Positions 8,868 through 16,870 of a stretch of DNA of 33,215 nt are shown here, piece by piece; position 1 is the stretch's first letter; each line of letters opens with the position of its first letter. The notes beneath the pieces were generated by a model, which saw nothing but the letters and a program-made list of their open reading frames with translations, was not told where the DNA came from and made no database searches. This DNA comes from JBDTVS01 sp040007095 (GTDB lineage: Bacteria; Acidobacteriota; Vicinamibacteria; Vicinamibacterales; CAVVIG01), in assembly GCA_040007095.1 (NCBI GenBank), contig JBDTVS010000071.1:1-33215 (forward strand). Reading direction: 5' to 3'. The position numbers were made by a program, and so were the translations under genes.

Positions 8868-9436
8868 TCTCGCGGCAAGCGGCCATCATCGGCGGTCTGG
8901 CGGCGATCGCGGCGCTGACGATCTGGGTGCTGTTCGCCGGACTGCCGCGATGGTACGGCCGATCGAGCGCCCGATCTGGCACCGTCGCGCCGGCGACCAC
9001 CGCGCCGCCGGGCCGCAAGATCAAAGCGAGTCTCTTCTATGTGTCCGACGATGGCTTGCGCCTGACCCCGATCGAGCGCGACGTTGCATTCGGCGAAGGC
9101 ACGGTCGAGCAGGCGCGGCAGATCGTCGAGGCACAAATTGCGCCGGTGGCCGAACCGCTTGTCTCCGCGGTGCCGGCAGGGACGAAGCTCCGCACCATCT
9201 TCGTCACTCCGAACGGCGACGCGTTCGTGGATTTCAGCCGCGAGTTGGTGACCGGCCATTCCGGCGGGTCGACCAACGAACTGCTGACGGTGTACAGCAT
9301 CGTCAACGCCCTCTGTGCGAACCTTCCGGCCGTTCACTCGGTGGAACTGCTCGTGGACGGCAAGCAGGTAGAAACGCTCGCCGGTCACGTGGATTTGAGA
9401 CGGCCGCTCGAGAAAAACCTCACCTGGGTACAATAA
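8864..9436 (+). CDS. Membrane-anchored GerMN-domain protein
   Basis: 190 residues. One transmembrane helix sits at about residues 7-27. The rest is a GerMN (sporulation/germination) domain: 'IKASLFYVSDDGLRLTPIER', then 'VPAGTKLRTIFVTPNGDAFV', then 'STNELLTVYSIVNALCANLP'. The domain is widespread outside spore formers, where it sits next to amidase and rph as it does here, and a role at the cell wall is assumed. The ATG overlaps the amidase stop by 4 bp, so the two should be co-translated. There is no sign of sporulation in this organism. Confidence 0.85.
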   Translation: MISRQAAIIGGLAAIAALTIWVLFAGLPRWYGRSSARSGTVAPATTAPPGRKIKASLFYVSDDGLRLTPIERDVAFGEGTVEQARQIVEAQIAPVAEPLVSAVPAGTKLRTIFVTPNGDAFVDFSRELVTGHSGGSTNELLTVYSIVNALCANLPAVHSVELLVDGKQVETLAGHVDLRRPLEKNLTWVQ

Positions 9437-9448
9437 AGCATTATCACG

Positions 9449-10171
9449 ATGAGATCTGACAAACGACCCGCCGACCAACTCCGAGACACCAAACTGACGC
9501 CCAACTTCCTCGAACACGCCGAAGGCTCGGTGCTGATCGAGGCCGGACGCACCCGCGTGATTTGTACCGCCAGCGTCGAAGACCGCGTGCCGCCATTTCT
9601 CCGCAACTCGGGCAAAGGCTGGGTGACCGCGGAATACGGCATGCTGCCACGCGCGACCAGCACCCGCACGCAACGCGAGGCAAGCACGGGCAAGGTCGGA
9701 GGCCGGACGCAGGAGATTCAGCGGCTGATTGGCCGCTCGCTCCGCTCGGTGACAAAGCTGCAGGCTCTGGGCGAGCGCACGGTCTGGATTGACTGCGATG
9801 TGATTCAGGCGGACGGCGGAACACGAACGGCGTCCATTACCGGCGCGTTCGTTGCGCTGGCGCTCGCACTGGAAACGATGAAGAAGCGCGCGCAGATTGG
9901 CGCCATCCCGCTGTCCGACTACGTCGCCGCGATCAGCGTGGGGATCGTCGATGGCGAGGCGCTACTCGATCTCGCCTACGACGACGACTCGCGCGCCGAC
10001 GTGGACATGAACATCGTCAAGACCGGCGACGGCCGGTTCATCGAGGTACAGGGCACGGCGGAAGGCTCGCCCTTCGGGCGCGAATCGCTCAACACCCTGC
10101 TCGACCTCGCCGACACGGGAATCCGTCAGCTCATCGAAAAGCAACGCGCCATCGTCGGCCACCTGCTCTAG
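9449..10171 (+). CDS. rph: Ribonuclease PH
   Basis: 240 residues, standard for RNase PH. It begins with MRSDKRPADQLRDTKLTPNF and contains the family blocks GKGWVTAEYGMLPRAT, GRTQEIQRLIGRSLR, ERTVWIDCDVIQADGGTRT and DLAYDDDSRADVDMN. The enzyme is a phosphate-dependent 3'-5' exonuclease that trims tRNA precursors in the cytoplasm. It follows the amidase and GerMN genes by 12 bp, so the three probably form one transcript. Its stop codon interlocks with that of rdgB on the other strand. Confidence 0.97.
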   Translation: MRSDKRPADQLRDTKLTPNFLEHAEGSVLIEAGRTRVICTASVEDRVPPFLRNSGKGWVTAEYGMLPRATSTRTQREASTGKVGGRTQEIQRLIGRSLRSVTKLQALGERTVWIDCDVIQADGGTRTASITGAFVALALALETMKKRAQIGAIPLSDYVAAISVGIVDGEALLDLAYDDDSRADVDMNIVKTGDGRFIEVQGTAEGSPFGRESLNTLLDLADTGIRQLIEKQRAIVGHLL

Positions 10172-10782
10172 CGGCTACGCTCGAAGATCTCTCCATGCTG
10201 CCGTTCGAGGAACGCCCGTAGCGCGCCAAATGCTTGACCGCGATGGCTGACGTCGCGCTTCCGATCTGAGGCCTCCGCCAGCGTCTGCCCGAGCGGTGGG
10301 TAAAAAAAGATCGGGTCGTATCCGAAGCCGCCCTCTCCCCTGGGCTGCGGCGCGATCAGGCCTTCGATGGTGCCGCGCGATTCGAAGACGATCCTGTTCG
10401 ATCGGGCCAGGGCAAGTGCGCAGACGAAGCGCGCGGGACTCGTCGCGGCCCCGCGCTGGCGTAAACCGTCGTAAATCAGGGCGAACTTTTCAAGGTACGA
10501 CGTACGGGCGCCGCCGAACCGCGCCGATTCGACGCCGGGCATCCCCCCGAGGGCGTCGATTTCCAGCCCGGAGTCCTCGGCGACCGTCAGCGCGCCGGTG
10601 GCGGCCGCGTAGTACAGGGCTTTTTGTCGCGCGTTCTCTTCGAACGTCCGGCCCGTTTCTTCGGGGGCGGCCACATCAGGCCAGTCGGCCAAGGTGACGA
10701 GATCGAAGCCCGCGCCGGCCAGAATCTCCTCAATCTCGCGGACCTTCCCCGCGTTCGTCGTCGCGATCGCAAGCGTGCGCAT
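10168..10782 (-). CDS. rdgB: dITP/XTP pyrophosphatase (RdgB/HAM1)
   Basis: 204 residues. The nucleotide-binding start is 'LAIATTNAGKVREIEEIL' and the catalytic block is 'TVAEDSGLEIDALGGMPGV'; 'GGFGYDPIFFYPPLGQTLAE' and 'KRDVSHRGQAF' complete the Ham1 family pattern. It hydrolyses dITP and XTP to monophosphates and so keeps deaminated purines out of DNA. In many bacteria rdgB follows rph in the same direction. Here the two converge, and their TAG stops share the palindrome CTAG at 10168-10171. Confidence 0.96.
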   Translation of the reverse strand: MRTLAIATTNAGKVREIEEILAGAGFDLVTLADWPDVAAPEETGRTFEENARQKALYYAAATGALTVAEDSGLEIDALGGMPGVESARFGGARTSYLEKFALIYDGLRQRGAATSPARFVCALALARSNRIVFESRGTIEGLIAPQPRGEGGFGYDPIFFYPPLGQTLAEASDRKRDVSHRGQAFGALRAFLERQHGEIFERSR

Positions 10783-10804
10783 CGACCGAAGGAAGCAGGA
10801 GACG

Positions 10805-11728
10805 CTATTTTGACAGCGTGTCTGGCGCGCAAGGGGCGCCAGACTGCGTTGACAGGAGGATCAGCGGGTTCTTGCCCTTCTTTTCAATCGAGTGCCGCGT
10901 GCCGCGAGGAACAATGCCAAGCGAGCCCGGACCGATGTGCACCGAGAGTCGGTCAGAAAGAAGCAGCGTCCCTTCTCCAGCCACCACATACAACGCCTCA
11001 TCGACCTCGTCGTGAGCATGGGCCTCGAGGATGGTTTTTACCTGAATCAGGCGGGTGGTCGCCGTTCCGGTACAACCGAGCGTTGATTCCTTGAGATTTT
11101 CCCTCCCGATGAAGTTCTTGTTGAGAAAATCCGGAATCGACATGATTCTTTGTTCCGCCTCGGTCGGCGGTGGTACGCCTGGAGCAGGGGGAGGCGGAGG
11201 AGTTGACGGCTCCGGCGCGGGTGGCGGCGGTGCTGGCGGAGCGACTGGTGGCGGAGGCGCCGGCGCCCCATTGAGCACCACATTGACGACTTCAGGCTGA
11301 CCGGCTTTCAGGGTCAAATCCTGTTCGAGCGAAGCGAACCCTTCTCGGTCGTACCGGACATGGTAGGCGCCGTCCGCCATCGTCTGGAGCCGGACGATCC
11401 CTTCGAAGTCGGTCGTCATGTCACGGGCCGCGGCACCGCTCACGACGACGTGCACGCCTGAGAGCGGACGGCCTTCTGAATTTCGAACGTGAACGAACAC
11501 CATCGTCGACCGTGGGGCCGGCGGCCGCGGACGAGGCGCGGCCGGGGGCGCGGTCGGCGCGGTCGGCCCGGGCGGCGCGGGCGGCGTCTGACCTGAAGGC
11601 GCTGCAGGTCGAGGCGCCGGGGTGGTGGCCGGCGGCGTCTGCCCGGCAGTCGCGTTCACGGACAGCAAGAAGACAAACGTGCACGCCACAGCACGCAGGC
11701 CGCGTGGAAGAGAGTTCATCGCCAACAC
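10805..11728 (-). CDS. Secreted proline-rich protein with regulatory-like and cupin domains
   Basis: 307 residues from 11728, or 304 from the second Met at 11719. A signal peptide (to about residue 29) is followed by a Pro/Ala-rich linker (30-73), a carboxypeptidase-regulatory-like beta-sandwich (75-155, 'VFVHVRNSEGRPLSGVHVVV'), a second Pro-rich linker (about 157-190), and a C-terminal cupin (about 200-300) with 'HAHDEVDEALYVVAGEGTLL' and 'GSLGIVPRGTRHSIEK'. The cupin keeps the His/Glu metal-site pattern HxHxxxxE followed by a late His. An extracytoplasmic metal-binding protein is likely; the ligand is unknown. The stop lies 22 bp upstream of rdgB on the same strand, so the two may be co-transcribed. 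Confidence 0.75.
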   Translation of the reverse strand: MLAMNSLPRGLRAVACTFVFLLSVNATAGQTPPATTPAPRPAAPSGQTPPAPPGPTAPTAPPAAPRPRPPAPRSTMVFVHVRNSEGRPLSGVHVVVSGAAARDMTTDFEGIVRLQTMADGAYHVRYDREGFASLEQDLTLKAGQPEVVNVVLNGAPAPPPPVAPPAPPPPAPEPSTPPPPPAPGVPPPTEAEQRIMSIPDFLNKNFIGRENLKESTLGCTGTATTRLIQVKTILEAHAHDEVDEALYVVAGEGTLLLSDRLSVHIGPGSLGIVPRGTRHSIEKKGKNPLILLSTQSGAPCAPDTLSK

Positions 11729-11924
11729 GATGTCAGTCTAGCGCGCTTCTTAGACGCGGACTAGAGGCTTTATAAAGATCCCACCCTGAGGATTTGGCGG
11801 AGAGGTCACTCCTGGACAGCACGGCTCCGACTCCGGCTTATCCGTGCCTGGATTTGGCTTCGCGCGCCTCTCATCTTCTATCCGACACGGTCGAAAGTGT
11901 ATGCCAAGGACGCGATCGTCGTCG

Positions 11925-12914
11925 TCAATCCTTCTTCCATTCGATCAAGGTCGCGGCCCAGGAGTAGCCGACGCCGAAGCCGACCAGAACAAGTGTCTGC
12001 CCCGGCTGGAAGCGCGCGGAGCGAGCGCATTGTTCGAGCACCATCGGAATGGTGGCACTGCAGGTGTTGCCGACATTGGACAAGCCGAGAGGGACTTTCT
12101 CGGGTGGCAGCCTATAGGCTGCGATCAGCCGCTGCACAAACGTCGGGCTGGCTTGATGAAACACGAAGGCGTCGATGTCGGACCATCGTAAACCGACCTT
12201 ATCGAGGAGATTGGTGACCACCGTCTTCACGGTTGCCACGGCAAAGCTCGCGATTTCGGCACCGTCCATGTGGAGGTACCGGTCGGACGGCGTCTCGGAG
12301 GTCGGCAGTCTGCTCGCGCCGGCCCTCACGATGAGATGGGCGGCCCCGCGGCCATCCGTCCCGAGGACACTTGGACCAATCTTTGCCCAGACCGACTCCG
12401 GCGACCGCGTGATCACGCTTGCGGTGGCCCCGTCACCAAACAGGCTGGCCACAGCGAGGTCCTGGGGCCGGCAATACTTCGAGTACGTGTCACCAGCGAG
12501 CAGCAGCACGTTCGACGACGACTCCGACAAGACCAACGATCGCGCCAACCACAGCCCGTAGGTGTAACCCGAACATCCCAGCGTGAGATCGAACGCGGCG
12601 ACGGATTGCGGCAACTGCAAACGGTCCTGCAGCACACACGCGGTGGACGGCAGGAAGTAGTCGGGCGATTGGGTGCAGACAATCAAGGTGTCGATCGTGG
12701 CGCGATCGATGCCACTCTCGGCGAACAGCCGTTCGGCGGCCCGGCAACACAAATCCCCCGCGGTCTCATCGGCCGCCGCGATCCGGCGCTCGGTGACCCC
12801 CGTCCTGGTGAGGATGCGGTCCGCGGTCCACCCATCGACACCAGCGACCAGGTCGTCGTTGGTCTGCACGCGGGCCGCCAATTCCGTGGCAATCGCCTGC
12901 AGGAACGCGCTCAT
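11925..12914 (-). CDS. 3-oxoacyl-ACP synthase III (FabH-like)
   Basis: 329 residues from ATG 12914; the open frame further upstream overlaps the ACP gene. The KAS III catalytic triad is complete: C114 in TLGCSGYTYG, H253 in FVFHQASPTF, N283 in LSNVGNTCSATIP, with the glycine-rich GFGVGYSWAATL near the end. It condenses an acyl-CoA or acyl-ACP with a second acyl thioester on ACP. The start overlaps the ACP stop (ATGA), and together with the acyltransferase upstream it looks like a dedicated small acyl-chain pathway, not housekeeping fatty acid synthesis: no fabD, fabG or fabF is nearby. The product is not predictable from sequence. Confidence 0.9.
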   Translation of the reverse strand: MSAFLQAIATELAARVQTNDDLVAGVDGWTADRILTRTGVTERRIAAADETAGDLCCRAAERLFAESGIDRATIDTLIVCTQSPDYFLPSTACVLQDRLQLPQSVAAFDLTLGCSGYTYGLWLARSLVLSESSSNVLLLAGDTYSKYCRPQDLAVASLFGDGATASVITRSPESVWAKIGPSVLGTDGRGAAHLIVRAGASRLPTSETPSDRYLHMDGAEIASFAVATVKTVVTNLLDKVGLRWSDIDAFVFHQASPTFVQRLIAAYRLPPEKVPLGLSNVGNTCSATIPMVLEQCARSARFQPGQTLVLVGFGVGYSWAATLIEWKKD

Positions 12915-13153
12915 GCGAGCTTTCCAGCGGCACGCAGCGTGGCGAGAACGGCTTCCACCGACCTGAGAGTGGTGGCTTGCGCGGGGGGCAGCGCCAGGTC
13001 GTAGTCGCGCTGGAGCATGAAGACCAACTCGACAACCGCCAGGGAATCCCACGCGGGCAGCTCCGCAGCCGAGGTCGACGTGGTGATCTCAGCCGGTTCA
13101 ACCCGCAGACACTGCGCAATGTCCTCGAGGACTTGTTCGACGGTTACAGGCAT
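12911..13153 (-). CDS. Acyl carrier protein
   Basis: 80 residues, typical for a free ACP. The phosphopantetheine attachment site is S37 in ELPAWDSLAVVEL, and helix 3 follows as expected. It carries acyl intermediates as thioesters. It overlaps the acyltransferase gene by 10 bp on one side and the KAS III gene by 4 bp on the other, so all three should be made together. The sequence is clearly not the canonical AcpP ('GADSLDTVEL' type), which supports a specialised carrier. Confidence 0.92.
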   Translation of the reverse strand: MPVTVEQVLEDIAQCLRVEPAEITTSTSAAELPAWDSLAVVELVFMLQRDYDLALPPAQATTLRSVEAVLATLRAAGKLA

Positions 13154-14496
13154 ATCGTGATCTCTTTCGATTCCGCGGGCGCGCCGAGCGGGGCCAGGCC
13201 GGCGTAGTGTGACAGATGGAAATCAATCCTGTCGGCGAACGGCCGGACAAATGACCCCGGTCCCGAGCCGATGGCGAGCGTCAATCGTGATCCGCACGAG
13301 GACACGCCAACCATAATTGCCGAGTTCTTCCAGGTTCCCTGCGAACAGTAGCCATTCGTGATCGGAACATCAGCCCATGTTTCGCCGGGCTTGCCGAATT
13401 CACCCAGGTCGGAGATGAACACCATCGGCGTTGTCGTATCGACATTGTGCTTCTCGCTGGCTTCCTGCTGCATCCACTTGAAGGGCCGCCAGTGAATGTA
13501 GTGACGCAGCAGCGGCAGATCGAGCACCAGGGCACTGTTCGACAGACCGAAACGGCGACCTCGCTGTGCGGCCAGTTGCGCCCGAATCTGGGCGATGACC
13601 GCCTCGAGGTCCCCCGCGTGATGGGGATCGATCCAGACGGACGCGCTCCCGACCAGCAAGGACGCGGGGGCGGCCTGCTCGCGCGGTGGCAGATAACGCC
13701 GGAGATTCACGGGCAGGGACATCGGCCAGGAGCATCCGTCGGCAAACACGAGGATGTCGCGCAGCGCGAGGTAGGTCACACCCATGATGACCATCGCAGA
13801 CGTCGCGCGATCGCGCATCGCCCGGCCCGCGAGCGCGTCGGTGGCTCCATCCGCGTAGTGCAGGACACGTGGCGGGACATAGGGATCATCGGCAGTGGGC
13901 AGCCGGGGAGTGAAGCCGGGCGTCAAGGGGGCTCGACGTGCCGAGTCGGCCGCCTCACGCAGCAGCGTCAGGCGATCGCGAACGCTCGCCCAACGCCGCA
14001 GCAGTTTGGCCGTGCGCCGAACCAACGGTGCGTCTCGCGCGGGCGGCTCCACCTGCGTGCGGTAATTGTCGGCGACCGACCGCAGCAGCGGGTGCGCTCC
14101 GTTCGCGTCCGCGAGGCGATGATCGATGCGGAAGCAGACGCGGTCGTTCGTCGGAGTCCGGAGCACGAGCACCCGCGCCGCGGCGTCGATGGGCGTGTCG
14201 AGAAGTCGTGCCCAGGCCGAGTTGCGCTCCTCCTCATCCACGCAAGGCACGATCGACAACAGGTGCGGTCGGTCTTCGCGTGGAATCCTCTGCCAGTACG
14301 GCATCCACCAGTGCGTGACGAACCGGTAGCTCCACATCGGTTCGGCCGCCAGTGAGGTGAGAAACGCCCGCCGCAGTCGAGCGTCATCGACATGACCCGC
14401 GAACTCGAAGACGCAATTCACGTCCCCTTGGTTCGCCGGAGCCAACGCCCCGAACCATCGTTCATAGGACTGGGTCCAGATACGAGCCGCGTGCAT
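13144..14496 (-). CDS. Condensation-domain-like acyltransferase
   Basis: 450 residues. The HxxxD active-site motif of the condensation/WS-DGAT/PapA superfamily is present as FRIDHRLADANGAHPLL (H126, D130). Later blocks 'WPMSLPVNLRRYLPPREQ' and 'MVFISDLGEFG' sit where the DFGWG-like region usually is, but the match is loose. Such enzymes join an acyl thioester held on a carrier protein to an amine or alcohol. Being first in an operon with an ACP and a KAS III, it probably takes acyl chains from that ACP. No adenylation domain, reductase or exporter is adjacent, so this would be a very small acylation pathway. Confidence 0.75.
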   Translation of the reverse strand: MHAARIWTQSYERWFGALAPANQGDVNCVFEFAGHVDDARLRRAFLTSLAAEPMWSYRFVTHWWMPYWQRIPREDRPHLLSIVPCVDEEERNSAWARLLDTPIDAAARVLVLRTPTNDRVCFRIDHRLADANGAHPLLRSVADNYRTQVEPPARDAPLVRRTAKLLRRWASVRDRLTLLREAADSARRAPLTPGFTPRLPTADDPYVPPRVLHYADGATDALAGRAMRDRATSAMVIMGVTYLALRDILVFADGCSWPMSLPVNLRRYLPPREQAAPASLLVGSASVWIDPHHAGDLEAVIAQIRAQLAAQRGRRFGLSNSALVLDLPLLRHYIHWRPFKWMQQEASEKHNVDTTTPMVFISDLGEFGKPGETWADVPITNGYCSQGTWKNSAIMVGVSSCGSRLTLAIGSGPGSFVRPFADRIDFHLSHYAGLAPLGAPAESKEITICL

Positions 14497-14900
14497 GCGC
14501 TCAGCCTGAACCAGACAACGGCCGCGCCCTTGATATCTCTGCCGTCACCAGCCCGCGCAAGACGAGAAAGGGTTGCCTTCTGAACGAAGAAACAGGCTTC
14601 GCGCAAGACCCCTGATCTGGGATTTCCAGGTCGGCCGTTTCGGGCCTCGCGATCGAGAGCAGCAACGTGGCTGGCATCAGTGTGGCCGGGCGCGTGATCA
14701 TGTCTTGTCCGGTGAGGACTGGCCTCTGATGGCTGCCTGTCTTCGATAGACATCAGAACAGGCTCGATCCGGACGTGCCAGGGGCAACGCCCATGTTGCC
14801 CGGGCTGGCCATCTTAATACGTTAATCATGCAACATGATTTCCGCCAGGCGGAACCCGGAAGACATCCTCCGAAGGGTCCGTCCTCTGCGGCGCGCGACA
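14497..14900. other. Gene-free stretch with two strong hairpins
   Basis: No convincing coding sequence. GCCAG-GGGCAAC at 14777-14788 pairs with GTTGCCC (14795-14801) and CTGGC (14805-14809), with three unpaired G. At 14824-14840 AATCATG-CAA-CATGATT is a perfect inverted repeat. Both lie downstream of the gene ending at 14901 and could end its transcript, but no U-tract follows on the minus strand. Confidence 0.45.
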
Positions 14901-15755
14901 TTACAGTCCCATGCGGCGCCGGTCCTGCTCGTTCTCGTTGCAGAAGTACTCGAGGATGTCCGTATCGGGCTGTAACAGGTGGGTGACCTTGACCGTGAAC
15001 GGCTTCGTGTACCACTTGGAGTCGTCGATCGTAATCTCTACATCCATGTGCCCGAAATCGCGGCGCCGATAGCGCTCGACGACGTGAGCGCTTTCGCTCT
15101 GCGGGTGGCCCAGGATGTCCAACCAGGACTTGCCGTTGAATCCCACGGTGTCCACGACCAGCGTGTCGCCTTCCCACTTGCCCACGGAGTAACCGAGCCA
15201 CGACGGTGAGGGATCGGCCACATGCTTTCGGCCGTCCATGTAAATCTGCCGAGTGCCACCAAGTTCGAGCATGATCACGATCAATCCGGGCGTCTGCACA
15301 ATCTTCGTGACTTCCGACAGCAGTGTCGAGAGCACCACGCCGCCGGGCAGGCAGTATGTCAGTGGAAGCGGTTCGGGACGGCCGTCCCCTCGGCGCGCCA
15401 GGATCGCGGCGACGTCCGGCCGCACCGGCGCCTCCTCCGGCTTGAAGTCCTGGAAGATGTTGATGCCGTACTTGGAGATCGTGTCAACTTCCATGCCCGG
15501 CACCTGGATGGTGTCCACATCGTTCCCAAACAGCCGCTTCATCTCCTCCAGCGGTGTCGGCTGGACGTGCCAGACGCCGGACAGGTCCGGCTTCCCGTTC
15601 GACGCTCGTTGAGTGCGAGCGGTCAGAATTGGGCGACCATCCGGTGTGCGCGGAGTACCGGGCGTCGGATACTTCACCCATTGGGCGCTCGCGGTGTGGG
15701 CCACGAGCGCAAGAACAAGGAACAAGACAACTCTGTGCATCGCGGTCCGGATCAT
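14901..15755 (-). CDS. Secreted protein of unknown function, acidobacterial type
   Basis: 284 residues from ATG 15755; ATG 15740 is an equal alternative, since neither has a clear ribosome site. A signal peptide ends near TASAQ. The mature protein starts with 'PRTPDGRPILTARTQRASNG' followed by KPDLSGVWHV, a motif seen in many secreted hypotheticals of Acidobacteria. Later come 'VIMLELGGTRQIYMDGRKH', 'WLGYSVGKWEGDTLVVDTVG' and 'YFCNENEQDRRRMGL'. The pattern suggests a beta-rich extracytoplasmic domain. I recognise the family only as a conserved unknown and assign no function. Confidence 0.75.
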   Translation of the reverse strand: MIRTAMHRVVLFLVLALVAHTASAQWVKYPTPGTPRTPDGRPILTARTQRASNGKPDLSGVWHVQPTPLEEMKRLFGNDVDTIQVPGMEVDTISKYGINIFQDFKPEEAPVRPDVAAILARRGDGRPEPLPLTYCLPGGVVLSTLLSEVTKIVQTPGLIVIMLELGGTRQIYMDGRKHVADPSPSWLGYSVGKWEGDTLVVDTVGFNGKSWLDILGHPQSESAHVVERYRRRDFGHMDVEITIDDSKWYTKPFTVKVTHLLQPDTDILEYFCNENEQDRRRMGL

Positions 15756-15838
15756 ACGATCAGCGTCAACGTCTGCCCATCGGCCCTGCGATCCAGCCGG
15801 GCGTGGTGTGCGCGTCGAGTGGCCGACGTGAAGTCATC

Positions 15839-16369
15839 CTACCGGGTTCTGGCCGTTCGTATGCCGTCAATCACCACACCATCAGCCAGCGGAATAGTGA
15901 GGGCAATCCGATCCTCGGGGCCGAAATTTCTCGTGATGTGACCCTTGCCTGTTGTGTCTTCAATCAGGTTGATGTGTCCAGCGCTGGTCCTGACATGGAC
16001 GCCTCCGGACACTTCCACTTCCGAGGTGCCGGACAGCGTGATGACGAACTGGCGCGCCGGACCCGTGTGCCACCCGGGGTCCTTCGGATCGCTTGCGGCG
16101 GTGTTGCGAGGATCCGCGCCGGCCGTGGGTGGCCGCACGCTGAACTCCGCTCCGGTGGCCTTCAGCATGTCCGTCGCGCCACGCGCACTCAGCCTCAGCT
16201 CGATATCTTCGGCGTGGGCCAGGCCGTCGGGACCCGTGAAGATCCGCGTTACCACAACCGCTTTCCTTGCCTGCGCAATCGCGACATCGGAATCGGCGTG
16301 TCCTCGCCACATCGCGATAAAGCCGCCGACCAGGACGATGAGCGCCAACGTGTTCGGTTTTAATGTCAT
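15839..16369 (-). CDS. Membrane-anchored cupin-fold protein
   Basis: 176 residues starting at ATG 16369, preferred because GGAGG lies 6 nt upstream; the ATG at 16375 is too close to it. The N-terminus is a signal or anchor (about residues 7-23, LALIVLVGGFIAMWRGH). The remainder reads as a single cupin barrel: 'GWHTGPARQFVITLSGTSEV' and 'GHINLIEDTTGKGHITRNFG' are close to cupins of the 'LLVEDTTGKGHISR' kind. It probably faces the periplasm. The ligand is unknown, and most metal-binding His positions of classic cupins are not obvious. Confidence 0.65.
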   Translation of the reverse strand: MTLKPNTLALIVLVGGFIAMWRGHADSDVAIAQARKAVVVTRIFTGPDGLAHAEDIELRLSARGATDMLKATGAEFSVRPPTAGADPRNTAASDPKDPGWHTGPARQFVITLSGTSEVEVSGGVHVRTSAGHINLIEDTTGKGHITRNFGPEDRIALTIPLADGVVIDGIRTARTR

Positions 16370-16375
16370 GGGCAT

Positions 16376-16730
16376 CCTCCAAGGGCGATAGGGGTGGTGG
16401 ACGATCTCCGATATTCGCGGCCTCGTGGCGGCGGGGTCTGCGGGCCACGGTCGACCGAAGCGGCGTTGCCGGATCCACCGGCCTACGGCAGCCGGCCACA
16501 GCGCAGCCTGGCCCACCGATCACGTCGCAGATTCGCCGGCGGTCACGCGCCGATTATCGATCGCGCCGAGGCCGTGTCAACCCGCGTTGGCGAATGAACA
16601 TGCGTCGCGCCACGACCCGGCGAACGGAAGCTGGCCGGTCAGCGATTCGTGAAGAACGAGCGGCCTTCGTCGGCGACCAGCTCGTAGAGGCAGGGGTGTC
16701 TTTCGCCAGGCTCTTCCCCCTGCAGGGCAA
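16376..16730. other. Intergenic region without recognisable genes
   Basis: Open frames here lack protein-like composition, recognisable motifs and ribosome sites. The region separates the cupin gene from the tRNA and must hold the cupin promoter, which I cannot locate with confidence. Confidence 0.5.
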
Positions 16731-16760
16731 TTAGGATACCGATGGAAAAGACAGTAAAAT
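16731..16760 (+). promoter_or_regulatory. Probable tRNA-Pro promoter
   Basis: TTAGGA (16731-16736) and TAAAAT (16755-16760) are 18 bp apart and sit 17 bp before the tRNA 5' end, as expected for a tRNA promoter. Confidence 0.45.
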
Positions 16761-16776
16761 CAACGGGCTTCGATGT

Positions 16777-16853
16777 CGGGGCGTAGCGCAGCCTGGTAGC
16801 GCATCTGCTTTGGGAGCAGAGGGTCGCTGGTTCGAATCCAGTCGCCCCGACCA
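16777..16853 (+). tRNA. tRNA-Pro (TGG anticodon)
   Basis: 77 nt folding into a full cloverleaf. The acceptor stem CGGGGCG pairs with CGCCCCG, with discriminator A and an encoded CCA. The anticodon stem TCTGC/GCAGA encloses TTTGGGA with TGG at the anticodon, and the T-loop is GGTTCGAATCC. Its 3' half, from 16807 on, is the attachment site of the integrated element, and integration leaves the gene intact. Confidence 0.97.
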
Positions 16854-16854
16854 C
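16807..16854 (+). repeat. attL: 48-bp direct repeat in the tRNA-Pro 3' half
   Basis: The 48 bp from the anticodon stem through CCA plus one base are identical to 26980-27027. The flanks differ on both sides (TTAACC against CTTTCG after the repeat). A tRNA 3'-half duplication next to a tyrosine integrase is the standard product of site-specific integration. Confidence 0.95.
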
Positions 16855-16870
16855 TTAACCCCTTCCAGTC

